Shown: positions 23,548 through 31,883 of the stretch, piece after piece
Layout: each line of letters begins with the position of its first letter
How positions within the stretch are numbered: the stretch's first letter is position 1
NCBI GenBank assembly: GCA_938074045.1
Contig: CALJGI010000018.1
Location: 1-64,000 of the forward strand
Direction: 5' to 3'
DNA length: 64,000 nt
DNA from: an uncultured Halieaceae bacterium
GTDB taxonomy: Bacteria > Pseudomonadota > Gammaproteobacteria > Pseudomonadales > Halieaceae
Notes under the pieces: model-generated
The model's input: the letters and a program-made list of their open reading frames with translations, nothing else
Database searches by the model: none
What the model was told of the DNA's origin: nothing
Made by a program: the position numbers and the translations under genes

Positions 23548-26013
23548 CTAATTGCTTTCGCCAAAGGCGTAGCTGAACTTAAGCCCGATCGTGCGTGGTC
23601 GGGTCACGTGCTCGTATGCAAATTCGTTGAGGGCATCGCCAGGATAGAGAGTTTCCTTCGTTGCCGATACGCCTCGCTCTTCGAAGATATTGTCGGCAAA
23701 CAGTGCAGCTCGCCAACGGCCGGACTCTAACGAAAAGGACGCGTTGACAATCATAAAATCATCGATCACCGGCACAGGAGCAGCCGATCCACCCCTGAGC
23801 TCTGTGTTCGCTTGATCACGATAGCTCATATTGATGTTAAGCAAACCATCGATGTCTCTACCCATCAGGTTTGAGGTGTACCAATCCAGTGATGCGGTCA
23901 AAGTGTGCTTCGGTGCCCCAGGGAGCTGTTCTCCAGACTCGCCGGTCATATCGAAAAATCCCGCTTCGGGATTGCCGGTCTCGATGGAAAAGTCCTCTGA
24001 TAGCCTCGCATCGACGTAGGCGTAGCCTGCGGTGAGTGACACACTGTCGGTAACTTGGCCACGAACCTCGAGTTCGACCCCAGTGCTTTTCGCCTCTTCT
24101 CCATTCACTACCGCGTACCAGGAGCCAAGTGGGAGTATCTGCTCGATCTGCACGTTGTCCCAGGTCATGTCGAACACCGACGCCGTATAGAACCATCCAG
24201 CAATTGTTCCCTTCACGCCGATTTCAAAGGAACTGACCGTGTCTGGCTCGTACGTTTGCAGGGCCACGGGTTCCGCGGAAGGACCCGCAGTAGCGACTCC
24301 ATTCGCTCCCCCGCGCCTGAAGCCTTCTGCCCATGTCACATAGCCCAGGGTGTTGTCGGATATCTGGTAGTTCGCAGACAGCCGGAAGACCTCGTCATTG
24401 AAATCGCTGGAAGATTCAACGGGAAACCGGCCGAACGGGCTAACGCCGTCCTCGGCACAAAACGCGTTACAGTGATAGAGCTCGGAGACAGCTGATACCG
24501 CCAACTCCTGATCAAAAACACGCACGCCTGCCCCCACCTGCAATCGCTCCGTGATCTGATAGTCAACATCAACGAAGCTGGAAAATTCCTCAAAGTCGAG
24601 AGATCTGTCGAACTGCCAGGTCAAGTCGACAGGAATACCTGGCGGGTCGATAACCCCAAATCCTGAAGCTTCTCGAAATGGATAAGACGATCCAGCTGCA
24701 TCTGCGTATTCGCGTATTCCCGGGAGGAAGAACTGGTTTTGGAAGACCTGCTTCTGATCGGAATGGAAAGCTCCGATGACCCAGCTCAAGGGCCCGTCCC
24801 CATTGGAGCTGAGCTGAACTTCGAGCGTGTCACCTTCGGACTCACTGAACCTGAAGCCTTGGACCATGAAACTGGTTGGGAACGCATCTCCGTAAGGAGT
24901 GTAATAGAAAATGTCAGCGAAGTTTAACCACAGATCCGTCCCGTTGGCCTGGCCGTCGTAACTGTCATCGTAGGTCGAGGCATTGACGGTCACAGTCGCG
25001 AAGCCAAAATCAGCCTCGACGTCAAATCGCGTCAGTTCCAACTCGCGCTCGGAAGGCAAGAGCTGATTCTGAGTGGCTTCGTAGTCACCGATTGATCCGT
25101 TAAAATTTGGGTTTTCGACGCTGGTGGTATCGGCATCAGATTGCTGACGATCGTGGGAGAGCTCTAGCGTAAACCAGTCGCTTGGCTTGAACTTCACTGA
25201 CGCGCGGTAGTTTTCGCTTGTCTGCTCATTCGCGTCGGCGTGACGGGTAAGCGTAAATGGGGTTGAGAGATCGCCAGGGTCACCGGGAACTGAGAACCCG
25301 GGTGGTTTTACTGCTTTGGGTTTTCCGTCCAACTGTATAATGCGCTGTTCATCAATGTAGCCTGCATACTGCCTTCGGTCGGCGAGTAAGCGCACGCCGA
25401 GTTTGTCCGAAAATCCAAGGTTGGCAACGATTTCGTAAGCGCTATTTAGATCGTCAGAGTGGTTCGTACTCGATCCTTCCGCAGAAATACGTGCTGAGTA
25501 GCTGCCCAGTTCGACCGCCTTGGGCACTACCTTGAGCGTCCCGGAAAGCGAACCAGAGCCATATAGCGTTCCCTGGGGGCCACGCAGAACTTCTACTCGC
25601 TCTATATCTGCCAGGTTAAGCATGGTCGGCAGGGAAGCACCGCCGTAATAGATGGCGATGGATGCTGGTGAAACATTAGGAGAATTTGCAGAAAGACCAT
25701 TCGCGTTCACCCCTCGCAAGACGGGCACATTACCACCCCAACCACCTCGAGTGGGGTCGAGATTGGGAATGCTAAGCCCAGGCACTACCTGAGCCAGGTC
25801 CTGAAAACTGTATATACGCCGGCGGTCGAGGTAGTCCGACTGGTAAGCAGCAATGTTAGAGGGAACATCCTCCATAGCTAGCGATCGCCTCGTTGCCGTA
25901 ACGATAATTTCCTCAATTACCACAGCTTCACGCGCATAGGTGTTTGTCACGCCGGATGCAGCTGATGCCAACGCGACCCCAAGCACCAACGGCTTTAGAT
26001 TGAACTGTGTCAT
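23548..26013 (-). CDS. TonB-dependent outer-membrane receptor 1
   Basis: This receptor of about 821 residues has a signal peptide (LVLGVALASAASGVTNTYA), a TonB-box-like EEIIVTATR, a plug domain (DVPSNIAAYQSDYLDRRRIYSFQDLAQVVPGLSIP, VLRGPQGTLYGSGSLSGTLKVV), and a beta-barrel ending in an aromatic-rich strand (GLKFSYAFGESN). The start at 26013 has a clear GGAG site; the frame's first ATG at 26064 would put 17 extra residues before the signal. It imports a ligand that is too large or too rare for porins, using TonB energy. It is the first gene of the 11-kb operon and lies about 135 bases downstream of the site B promoter. A sterol- or catechol-like ligand cannot be excluded; the ligand is inferred only from the operon. 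Confidence 0.92.
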   Translation of the reverse strand: MTQFNLKPLVLGVALASAASGVTNTYAREAVVIEEIIVTATRRSLAMEDVPSNIAAYQSDYLDRRRIYSFQDLAQVVPGLSIPNLDPTRGGWGGNVPVLRGVNANGLSANSPNVSPASIAIYYGGASLPTMLNLADIERVEVLRGPQGTLYGSGSLSGTLKVVPKAVELGSYSARISAEGSSTNHSDDLNSAYEIVANLGFSDKLGVRLLADRRQYAGYIDEQRIIQLDGKPKAVKPPGFSVPGDPGDLSTPFTLTRHADANEQTSENYRASVKFKPSDWFTLELSHDRQQSDADTTSVENPNFNGSIGDYEATQNQLLPSERELELTRFDVEADFGFATVTVNASTYDDSYDGQANGTDLWLNFADIFYYTPYGDAFPTSFMVQGFRFSESEGDTLEVQLSSNGDGPLSWVIGAFHSDQKQVFQNQFFLPGIREYADAAGSSYPFREASGFGVIDPPGIPVDLTWQFDRSLDFEEFSSFVDVDYQITERLQVGAGVRVFDQELAVSAVSELYHCNAFCAEDGVSPFGRFPVESSSDFNDEVFRLSANYQISDNTLGYVTWAEGFRRGGANGVATAGPSAEPVALQTYEPDTVSSFEIGVKGTIAGWFYTASVFDMTWDNVQIEQILPLGSWYAVVNGEEAKSTGVELEVRGQVTDSVSLTAGYAYVDARLSEDFSIETGNPEAGFFDMTGESGEQLPGAPKHTLTASLDWYTSNLMGRDIDGLLNINMSYRDQANTELRGGSAAPVPVIDDFMIVNASFSLESGRWRAALFADNIFEERGVSATKETLYPGDALNEFAYEHVTRPRTIGLKFSYAFGESN

Positions 26014-26142
26014 ATCGCTCTCCATTCTTATTTGTAGTATTTCTAAGAAAAAATTCTGGGTCACAGGCCAGCTCTGACTCGGTCAGAAAACCTATTACGG
26101 CGTGAAATCTGTGCCCTCTCAACTCGATCTAACTTATAGCAT

Positions 26143-26181
26143 ATTGTACTAAATAGTATGATGCACTAAAATAGATGTCAA
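26143..26181 (-). promoter_or_regulatory. Sigma70 promoter with repeated TAGTRCA operator (site B)
   Basis: The minus strand carries TTGACA (26176-26181), 17 bases, then TACTAT (26153-26158). The repeats TAGTGCA and TAGTACA stand 17 bases apart, exactly as at site A (13961-14000). The identity extends to GGC before the -35. The shared design argues that one repressor, most simply the TetR protein at 14097-14741, controls both the TonB operon and the cupin operon. Confidence 0.72.
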
Positions 26182-26216
26182 GCCTTTCATAAAAAGTGTG
26201 CCTGGAGCAGCAGAAC

Positions 26217-26375
26217 ATGACGAACTTCAAGGCGATGAAGCAGGCCCAGAGATTCGTGACTGCCCATGCCGCTGTTCAGAATCCGTTTAATTTATGCAGA
26301 CCCCTGGTCAGGGCGCAGCATTACCGGGATCTGAGGACAGGTGCATTTGAAGAATGGAGTAGGGCGGATTCCTGA
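26217..26375 (+). pseudogene. Transposase C-terminal remnant (IS6/IS240-like DDE family, uncertain)
   Basis: A 52-codon open frame reads MTNFKAMKQAQRFVTAHAAV and continues through NPFNLCRPLVRAQHYRDLR to EEWSRADS. This looks like the last part of a DDE transposase of the IS6-like group, which ends with a 'QAQRF...HxxVxNLF...RHL...YR' pattern. No catalytic domain, terminal repeat or other IS part is visible nearby, and the frame upstream closes at 26190. The remnant fills the 368-base gap between the two divergent gene groups (26065-26432), the only stretch over 300 bases without an intact gene. It may mark how the two groups were joined. The family assignment is from memory of the motif. Confidence 0.5.
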
Positions 26376-26432
26376 GACCTGATACCAGGGTTCTCTGATC
26401 TCGAAAAGTTAACTTGCACTAAGGGAGCCACC

Positions 26433-27770
26433 ATGCAAAACGATCAGAACGAGCTGCAAAGGATTTTTGCGCTGCAAAGGAAAAATCGCCAGGCAATCAA
26501 GCAGACGACGGCGGCAAAACGCAAGGAAAAACTACAAAGGCTGAAACAGGTAGTGCTGGATCATGCGGAAGAAGTGGCTGATGCACTGGCCCAGGATTTG
26601 CGAAAACCCAGGGAGCAACCGATCTCGCTGGAGGTCGCGACCGTTGTCATGGACATTGACCACGCGTTGCAGCATCTGGATGATTGGATGAAGCCGCAGG
26701 ATCTGGGAGAATCCAAGGTCATTCCAGGCGGCAGAATTGGCATTCTCTATGAACCCCGCGGGATATGCCTGTTGTTCGGACCTTGGAATTTTCCGTTCCA
26801 ACTGGTTTTTGAACCATTGGTTCCAATCATCGCGGCCGGGAACTGCGCTATTGTTAAGCCCAATGAAATGGCAACGGCGACAAGCATTGTTTCCGCAAAG
26901 ATTATTTCCGAAGTTTTCGATCCGGACGAAATCGCTGTATTCGAAGGTGGCGTCGATATTGCCAACGCCATGCTTGATTTACCGGTGGACCACATTTTCT
27001 TCACCGGCAGTCCCAACGTCGGCAAGATTGTGATGGCAGCTGCCGCCCGCCATCTGGCTTCGGTTACATTGGAGCTGGGTGGCAAGTGTCCTGCCATTGT
27101 AGACGGCACCTATGACTTAGCGTCCGCAGCGGAGCTGATTGCTACATGGCGATGCTACAATACTGGCCAGCTTTGTCTTTCCACAGACCATGTTTGGGTA
27201 CGGGAAGACCTTCGAGATGAGTTCCTGGCGCTCCTGACGGCCAGCTTAAAATCCCAATTCTATGAGAATGGCCGTATTGACAAAAATGTGATTGGCAAGA
27301 TCATTGATGAACGCAATCTAAAACGCGTTTCCGGCTACGTCGAGGATGCTGTGGAACACGGAGCCAGTATCGCATTTGGTGGCGAAGTGGAGGTTGCCGA
27401 TCGGACCGTGCATCCCACTATCCTTATCGATGTGCCGCTCGAGGCGCAGGTGATGCAGGATGAGATTTTCGGGCCGGTCTTGCCGGTACTCACCTACAAA
27501 AATCCTCAAGATATAGTGGACGCTACCGATAGAATGGGAAAACCGCTGGCATTATATATTTTCAGTGAGGACGAAGAATTTATCGATTGGATCATCGCCA
27601 ATACATCGTCTGGTGGCGTCACCGTGAATGGCGTGGCGGACCATTGGTGGGAGCCGGACTTGCCGTTCGGCGGAGTGAACAAAAGCGGTATCGGCCGCTA
27701 TCATGGAATTCACGGTTTCAAGGAATTGTCTCATGAACGCTCGATCTTTCGCAAAACGCCTGAAGCATAG
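26433..27770 (+). CDS. Class 3-type (fatty/coniferyl) aldehyde dehydrogenase
   Basis: This 445-residue ALDH is of the shorter class 3 type (fatty-aldehyde/coniferyl-aldehyde dehydrogenases are usually 440-480 residues). Motifs are GPWNFPFQLVFEPLVPIIAAGNCAIVKPNE, FTGSPNVGKIV, VTLELGGKCPAIV with the general base Glu, and the nucleophile in NTGQLCLSTDHVWV. The C-terminus PFGGVNKSGIGRYHGIHGFKELSH is typical. A clear ribosome site (GGGAG) lies before ATG 26433. It is the first gene of an ALDH, acyl-CoA dehydrogenase, acetylpolyamine amidohydrolase operon, divergent from the TonB operon. Probable role: oxidation of a medium-chain, aromatic or amino aldehyde. Confidence 0.88.
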   Translation: MQNDQNELQRIFALQRKNRQAIKQTTAAKRKEKLQRLKQVVLDHAEEVADALAQDLRKPREQPISLEVATVVMDIDHALQHLDDWMKPQDLGESKVIPGGRIGILYEPRGICLLFGPWNFPFQLVFEPLVPIIAAGNCAIVKPNEMATATSIVSAKIISEVFDPDEIAVFEGGVDIANAMLDLPVDHIFFTGSPNVGKIVMAAAARHLASVTLELGGKCPAIVDGTYDLASAAELIATWRCYNTGQLCLSTDHVWVREDLRDEFLALLTASLKSQFYENGRIDKNVIGKIIDERNLKRVSGYVEDAVEHGASIAFGGEVEVADRTVHPTILIDVPLEAQVMQDEIFGPVLPVLTYKNPQDIVDATDRMGKPLALYIFSEDEEFIDWIIANTSSGGVTVNGVADHWWEPDLPFGGVNKSGIGRYHGIHGFKELSHERSIFRKTPEA

Positions 27771-27788
27771 TTAGTTTGAGGAAATTTA

Positions 27789-29003
27789 ATGGATTTTAAT
27801 TTCAACGACAAAACACTGGGTTACATAAGCAGACTGAATGAATTCATGGCTGAATATGTGTATCCGAATGAAAGTACCTATTATGCCCAGATCGATGCCC
27901 AGGAAGATCGCTGGAATATTCCGCCAATCATTGAAGCGCTTAAAGAAAAAGCACGGGAGGAAGGTCTGTGGAATTTATTTCTACCAGAAAGCAGCAGTGG
28001 GGCTGGACTAAGCAATCTCGAATATGCGCCCTTGGCAGAAATCATGGGTCATTGTTGGTATGCCCCCGAGATTTTCAACTGCAGCGCTCCAGACACAGGC
28101 AATATGGAGGTATTGGAACGCTATGGAACTGAGGCGCACAAAAAGCTATGGCTGGAACCCTTACTGGATGGCAAGATTCGCTCCGCGTTTCTCATGACCG
28201 AACCGGATGTTGCCTCCTCCGATGCAACCAATATTCAGTGTGAAATTATTCGCGATGGCGATGAATACGTTATCAATGGGCGTAAGTGGTGGAACGGTGG
28301 CGCAACGGATATACGGACCAAAATCTTTATCCTGATGGGCAAAACTGACCCGAATAATGAAAACATTCACAAGCAGCAGTCCATGATACTGGTGCCACGG
28401 GATACACGCGGTATAACCGTGAACAACCTCCCCCTCTTTGGCTATGATTACGCGCCTCATGGACATGGTGAGGTTGTACTAAAAGACGTGCGCGTACCTG
28501 TGTCCAATATGCTGCTTGGAGAGGGAAGAGGTTTTGAAATCGCCCAGGGTCGACTGGGGCCGGGACGTATCCACCATTGCATGAGGACGATAGGGGCTGC
28601 AGAACGCGCATTGGAACTGATGTGTCAAAGGCTTTCAACCCGAGTCACCTTTGGCAAACCCATTATCAGCCAGGGTAGCTGGATGGATAGAATCGCGGAT
28701 GCCAGAATAAGTATCGAGACCTCCAGGTTACTCACACTTAAAACTGCCTTCATGATGGACACGGTGGGAAACAAAGAAGCTAAAGCTGAGATATCAATGA
28801 TCAAAGTCGTAGCACCCACGATGGCACTGAAGATAATCGATGAAGCCATTCAGGCCCACGGCGCACACGGTGTCAATGGCAATGAGTTTCTTGCCAGAAT
28901 ATGGACATGGATACGTATTTTACGCATTGCCGATGGACCGGATGAAGTACACCGGAGAACTCTTGCCAAATTGGAACTGAAGAGGCAGGGAATTCATCTT
29001 TAA
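27789..29003 (+). CDS. Acyl-CoA dehydrogenase family protein (ACAD10/11-like)
   Basis: This 404-residue FAD enzyme has the acyl-CoA dehydrogenase layout: a helical N-domain ([27 protein letters not shown]), the flavin/substrate loop [18 protein letters not shown], a beta-domain with [14 protein letters not shown], and a C-terminal helical domain ([33 protein letters not shown]). The ending [18 protein letters not shown] is also typical. These features match the ACAD10/11-like subgroup, which acts on branched or hydroxylated acyl-CoAs. GAGGAAA precedes the ATG. It follows the ALDH by 18 bases, so an aldehyde-acid-acyl-CoA route is plausible, with CoA ligases available further right. Confidence 0.88.
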   Translation: MDFNFNDKTLGYISRLNEFMAEYVYPNESTYYAQIDAQEDRWNIPPIIEALKEKAREEGLWNLFLPESSSGAGLSNLEYAPLAEIMGHCWYAPEIFNCSAPDTGNMEVLERYGTEAHKKLWLEPLLDGKIRSAFLMTEPDVASSDATNIQCEIIRDGDEYVINGRKWWNGGATDIRTKIFILMGKTDPNNENIHKQQSMILVPRDTRGITVNNLPLFGYDYAPHGHGEVVLKDVRVPVSNMLLGEGRGFEIAQGRLGPGRIHHCMRTIGAAERALELMCQRLSTRVTFGKPIISQGSWMDRIADARISIETSRLLTLKTAFMMDTVGNKEAKAEISMIKVVAPTMALKIIDEAIQAHGAHGVNGNEFLARIWTWIRILRIADGPDEVHRRTLAKLELKRQGIHL

Positions 29004-29029
29004 TGATGGATTACTACTGATTATCACTG

Positions 29030-29194
29030 GTGCAATTGCGTGAGCCGGTGAGTAAGAAGGTGGTTTATTCCGATGCCGCCTATATTTTGAAACTGTCGCT
29101 CAACCCAATTCCTTCAGCGCCGCCTCAGATTCCCTATGCATTGATCGCGGTTGTTGTATCGGGCGTTGCGCTGACGATTATCGCTGCGCTATAA
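29030..29194 (+). CDS. Possible 54-residue small membrane protein
   Basis: In the 207-base gap between the acyl-CoA dehydrogenase and amidohydrolase genes, a GTG-initiated frame encodes a short polar segment (REPVSKKVVYSDAAYILKLSLNPIPSAPPQ). It ends with one hydrophobic helix (ALIAVVVSGVALTIIAAL). Other GTG starts (for example 29048) are possible, and no convincing ribosome site is seen. It lies in the same direction and 16 bases before the amidohydrolase ATG. It could be a true small membrane protein, the tail of a degraded gene, or chance; I do not recognise it. Confidence 0.3.
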   Translation: MQLREPVSKKVVYSDAAYILKLSLNPIPSAPPQIPYALIAVVVSGVALTIIAAL

Positions 29195-29210
29195 AAACAG
29201 GATTAGCTTT

Positions 29211-30236
29211 ATGAAAACCATCTACAGCGAACAGCACCGATTGCGGGACGCCAAAACAGAGCTCTACGGGGGGGAACTTGTCAAACCCTTTGAGCGACCA
29301 TCACGCGCCGACATGGTCATCAAGGCCATAGGTGAATCCGGGCTGGGTAAGATTTATGACCCCGAGGAGTTTTCCCTTGATCCAGTACTGGCGGTGCACG
29401 ATGCCGATTTCGTGACATTTCTGGAGACCGTTTGGCAGGAGTGGCAGAAAACCGGTTATACCGGCGAGATAATCGCCAATGTCTGGCCTGCCCGGCGCAT
29501 GCAATGCAGGGTGCCGTGCGACATCGAAGGCAGGGTCGGTTATTACGCGTTTGCAGCGGAAACATCGATCTCCGAAGGTACCTGGGAAGCCGCGCTGGCC
29601 GCTAAAGATGTTGCGCTAACCGGGGCACAGGGCCTGCTGCATGGAGAGAGCGATATATTTTCGCTGTGCCGCCCGCCGGGTCACCATGCTGCACGCGATA
29701 TGTTTGGCGGCTACTGCTTTTTGAATAACGCCGCTATCGCAGCACAATACCTGCGCGATAACGGCGCTGAGCGCGTTGCCATTCTGGACATAGACTTTCA
29801 TCACGGCAACGGCACCCAGGATATTTTCTACGAGCGTGACGATGTGCTTTACTGCTCACTGCACGGCGATCCGGAAGACGCCTTCCCCCATTTTCTAGGC
29901 TATGCCAACGAGACGGGATCCGACGCAGGTACGGGCTATAACCGCAACTATCCCATGCCACCGGGAACGCCCTTTGCCCAGTGGCGCGATTCGCTGACAG
30001 ATGCACTGGCACACATCGAAAAGTTCTCACCGCGGTACCTGGTAGTGTCCCTTGGGGTGGATGCCTTTGAAAATGATCCCATCAGTTTCTTCAAGCTGAA
30101 GTCTGACGATTTCTATACTACCGGCCAGCTGATCAGTGAGCTGGATATCCCGACTTTATTTGTTATGGAAGGCGGCTACGATGTGGCCGAGGTGGGTACT
30201 AATGTTGTCAATGTTCTTAAAGGGATTGAGGCCTAA
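29211..30236 (+). CDS. aphA: Acetylpolyamine amidohydrolase
   Basis: This 341-residue arginase/deacetylase-fold enzyme has the same length and numbering as the Mycoplana ramosa acetylpolyamine amidohydrolase. The zinc ligands Asp195, His197 and Asp284, the His158-His159 pair (RPPGHHA) and Tyr323 (GGYD) all fall at the classical positions. So do the acidic residues Glu106 and Glu117 that shape its narrow polyamine tunnel. It removes acetyl groups from acetylputrescine, acetylcadaverine, acetylspermidine and similar amides in the cytoplasm, freeing the polyamine for oxidation. It is last in the ALDH-ACAD operon. It directly supports a polyamine theme for this part of the window. Confidence in function is high because every key residue is present. 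Confidence 0.92.
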   Translation: MKTIYSEQHRLRDAKTELYGGELVKPFERPSRADMVIKAIGESGLGKIYDPEEFSLDPVLAVHDADFVTFLETVWQEWQKTGYTGEIIANVWPARRMQCRVPCDIEGRVGYYAFAAETSISEGTWEAALAAKDVALTGAQGLLHGESDIFSLCRPPGHHAARDMFGGYCFLNNAAIAAQYLRDNGAERVAILDIDFHHGNGTQDIFYERDDVLYCSLHGDPEDAFPHFLGYANETGSDAGTGYNRNYPMPPGTPFAQWRDSLTDALAHIEKFSPRYLVVSLGVDAFENDPISFFKLKSDDFYTTGQLISELDIPTLFVMEGGYDVAEVGTNVVNVLKGIEA

Positions 30237-30292
30237 ACGGGCGTGGGTGGCGTACCGTAAATTTAGCAGGCACTACCCAATTAACGAAAAAG

Positions 30293-31840
30293 CTATTCCG
30301 GCGCTGGACCGGGAAACTGTATACGCAGGTCGCGTTTGAGGATCTTACCGCTGGGGTTGCGGGGAATTTCATCCACAAATACCGCATTCTGAGGCAATTT
30401 GAATCGAGCGAGTTTGCCGTTGCAGTGGGCCAGTAGCGATTCTTCGGTCAGCGAGTCGGACTTGCGAACGATTACGGCAAGTGGACTTTCGCCCCACTTT
30501 GCACTGCCCAGGCCAATCACAGCGGCGTCTGTCACTTCCGGATGCTGTAGCAGTACGTTTTCAATTTCGGCCGGGTAGATATTTTCACCGCCGGAAATAA
30601 TCATATCCTTAATGCGATCCTGGATAGTGATAAAACCTTCCTCGTCCTCGATTGCCACATCACCGGTATGGAGCCAGCCATCCTTGACGGTCTCGGCTGT
30701 GGCTTCCGGCCGGTTCCAATATTCCTTCATAATGTGATCGCCGCTGACCAGCACTTCTCCGGCCTCACCAGCCGGAAGGTCTTTACCATCGGCATCGACG
30801 ATACGAACCCGGGTGTGGAAAAATGCCTTGCCGGTTGAGCCGATTTTTCGGGTCGCGTCGTCCGGACCGATCAGACAGGCCGGTCCACCACTTTCGGTCA
30901 GCCCATATACCTGGTGTATTTCGATGCCCAGTTTGCCATAAGCCTCGATGATGGATACAGGGAGCGGCGCGCCGCCACTCATGATCCAGCGCAGCGTCGA
31001 CCAGTCGTTTTTCTGGAAGTCGGGTACCTGTAACATGGACCCGAGCATTGCCGGTACCGCCATCGTCGTCGTGATCTGTTCCTCCTCAATCAGGGACCAG
31101 GCCTTAGCAGGATCAAAATTACGCAAAATAGTCAGACTTTGTCCACCGTAGACACCTCCGATCAAGGGTGCCAGTGCGCCCACGTGAAACAAAGGCAGTA
31201 AGACCAGGTAGCGATCGCCAAGGCGGGTGTCGGCGGAATTGGCTATGCTAAGCACGGCCCAGAGTACGGTCTCGTGGGTGTGGACTACCCCCTTGGGCAA
31301 GCCGGTAGTACCCGATGTATACATGATGAACAGATTATCGGCTGGTCCAGCCTTGTCGGCAGGCTCGTCTTCGCTTTGGCTGTCCAGCAACTCCTCGTAT
31401 GGCAACGCAAAAGTAGCCGCATAGTCACCTATACCCACCCAGTGTTTGACCGCGCTACCCTCAGTTCCTCTAGCGTGGATATCCTGGACTACGGATTCAA
31501 AATCTGCATCGTAGATCAGTGCTTTGGCACCGCCATCCTTGAGGATAAATGAGAGTTCATCAGCGGTCAGACGCCAGTTCAGCGGCATGATAACCAGACC
31601 GGCTTTCGCTGGACCAAAAAAGCTCTCTATGAATTCGTGGCCGTTGTACGCAAGCACCGCAACCCGGTCACCTTTCGTGAGGCCGAGAGACTGAATAGCT
31701 GCGCATGCGCGATTTGCTCGTGCGTTTATTTCCGCAAATGTAAATCGACGATCCGCCAGGACATCATAAAGTGCTTCTTTGGTAGGATTGAGGTGGGCAC
31801 GGGTGGTGAGGAAATCACCTACATTTACTGAATAGCTCAT
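30293..31840 (-). CDS. Acyl-CoA ligase (AMP-binding, long-chain-fatty-acid/aromatic type) 1
   Basis: This 515-residue ANL-superfamily enzyme has the P-loop YTSGTTGLPKG, the A5 motif VYGLTESGG, GWLHTGDVAIEDEEGFITIQDRIKDMIISGGENIYPAEIE, and the C-terminal catalytic lysine motif NPSGKILKRDL. It activates a carboxylic acid with ATP and CoA. It is the last gene of the minus-strand arm of the second regulon, 43 bases after the second flavoprotein gene. A second ligase lies in the opposite arm (38176-39696). It probably takes the acid made by the ALDHs into beta-oxidation. The exact chain or ring preference cannot be read. Confidence 0.9.
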   Translation of the reverse strand: MSYSVNVGDFLTTRAHLNPTKEALYDVLADRRFTFAEINARANRACAAIQSLGLTKGDRVAVLAYNGHEFIESFFGPAKAGLVIMPLNWRLTADELSFILKDGGAKALIYDADFESVVQDIHARGTEGSAVKHWVGIGDYAATFALPYEELLDSQSEDEPADKAGPADNLFIMYTSGTTGLPKGVVHTHETVLWAVLSIANSADTRLGDRYLVLLPLFHVGALAPLIGGVYGGQSLTILRNFDPAKAWSLIEEEQITTTMAVPAMLGSMLQVPDFQKNDWSTLRWIMSGGAPLPVSIIEAYGKLGIEIHQVYGLTESGGPACLIGPDDATRKIGSTGKAFFHTRVRIVDADGKDLPAGEAGEVLVSGDHIMKEYWNRPEATAETVKDGWLHTGDVAIEDEEGFITIQDRIKDMIISGGENIYPAEIENVLLQHPEVTDAAVIGLGSAKWGESPLAVIVRKSDSLTEESLLAHCNGKLARFKLPQNAVFVDEIPRNPSGKILKRDLRIQFPGPAPE

Positions 31841-31883
31841 TATTTCATCTCGCTATGGAATGGTTTGCTACCTGATCGGTCTG

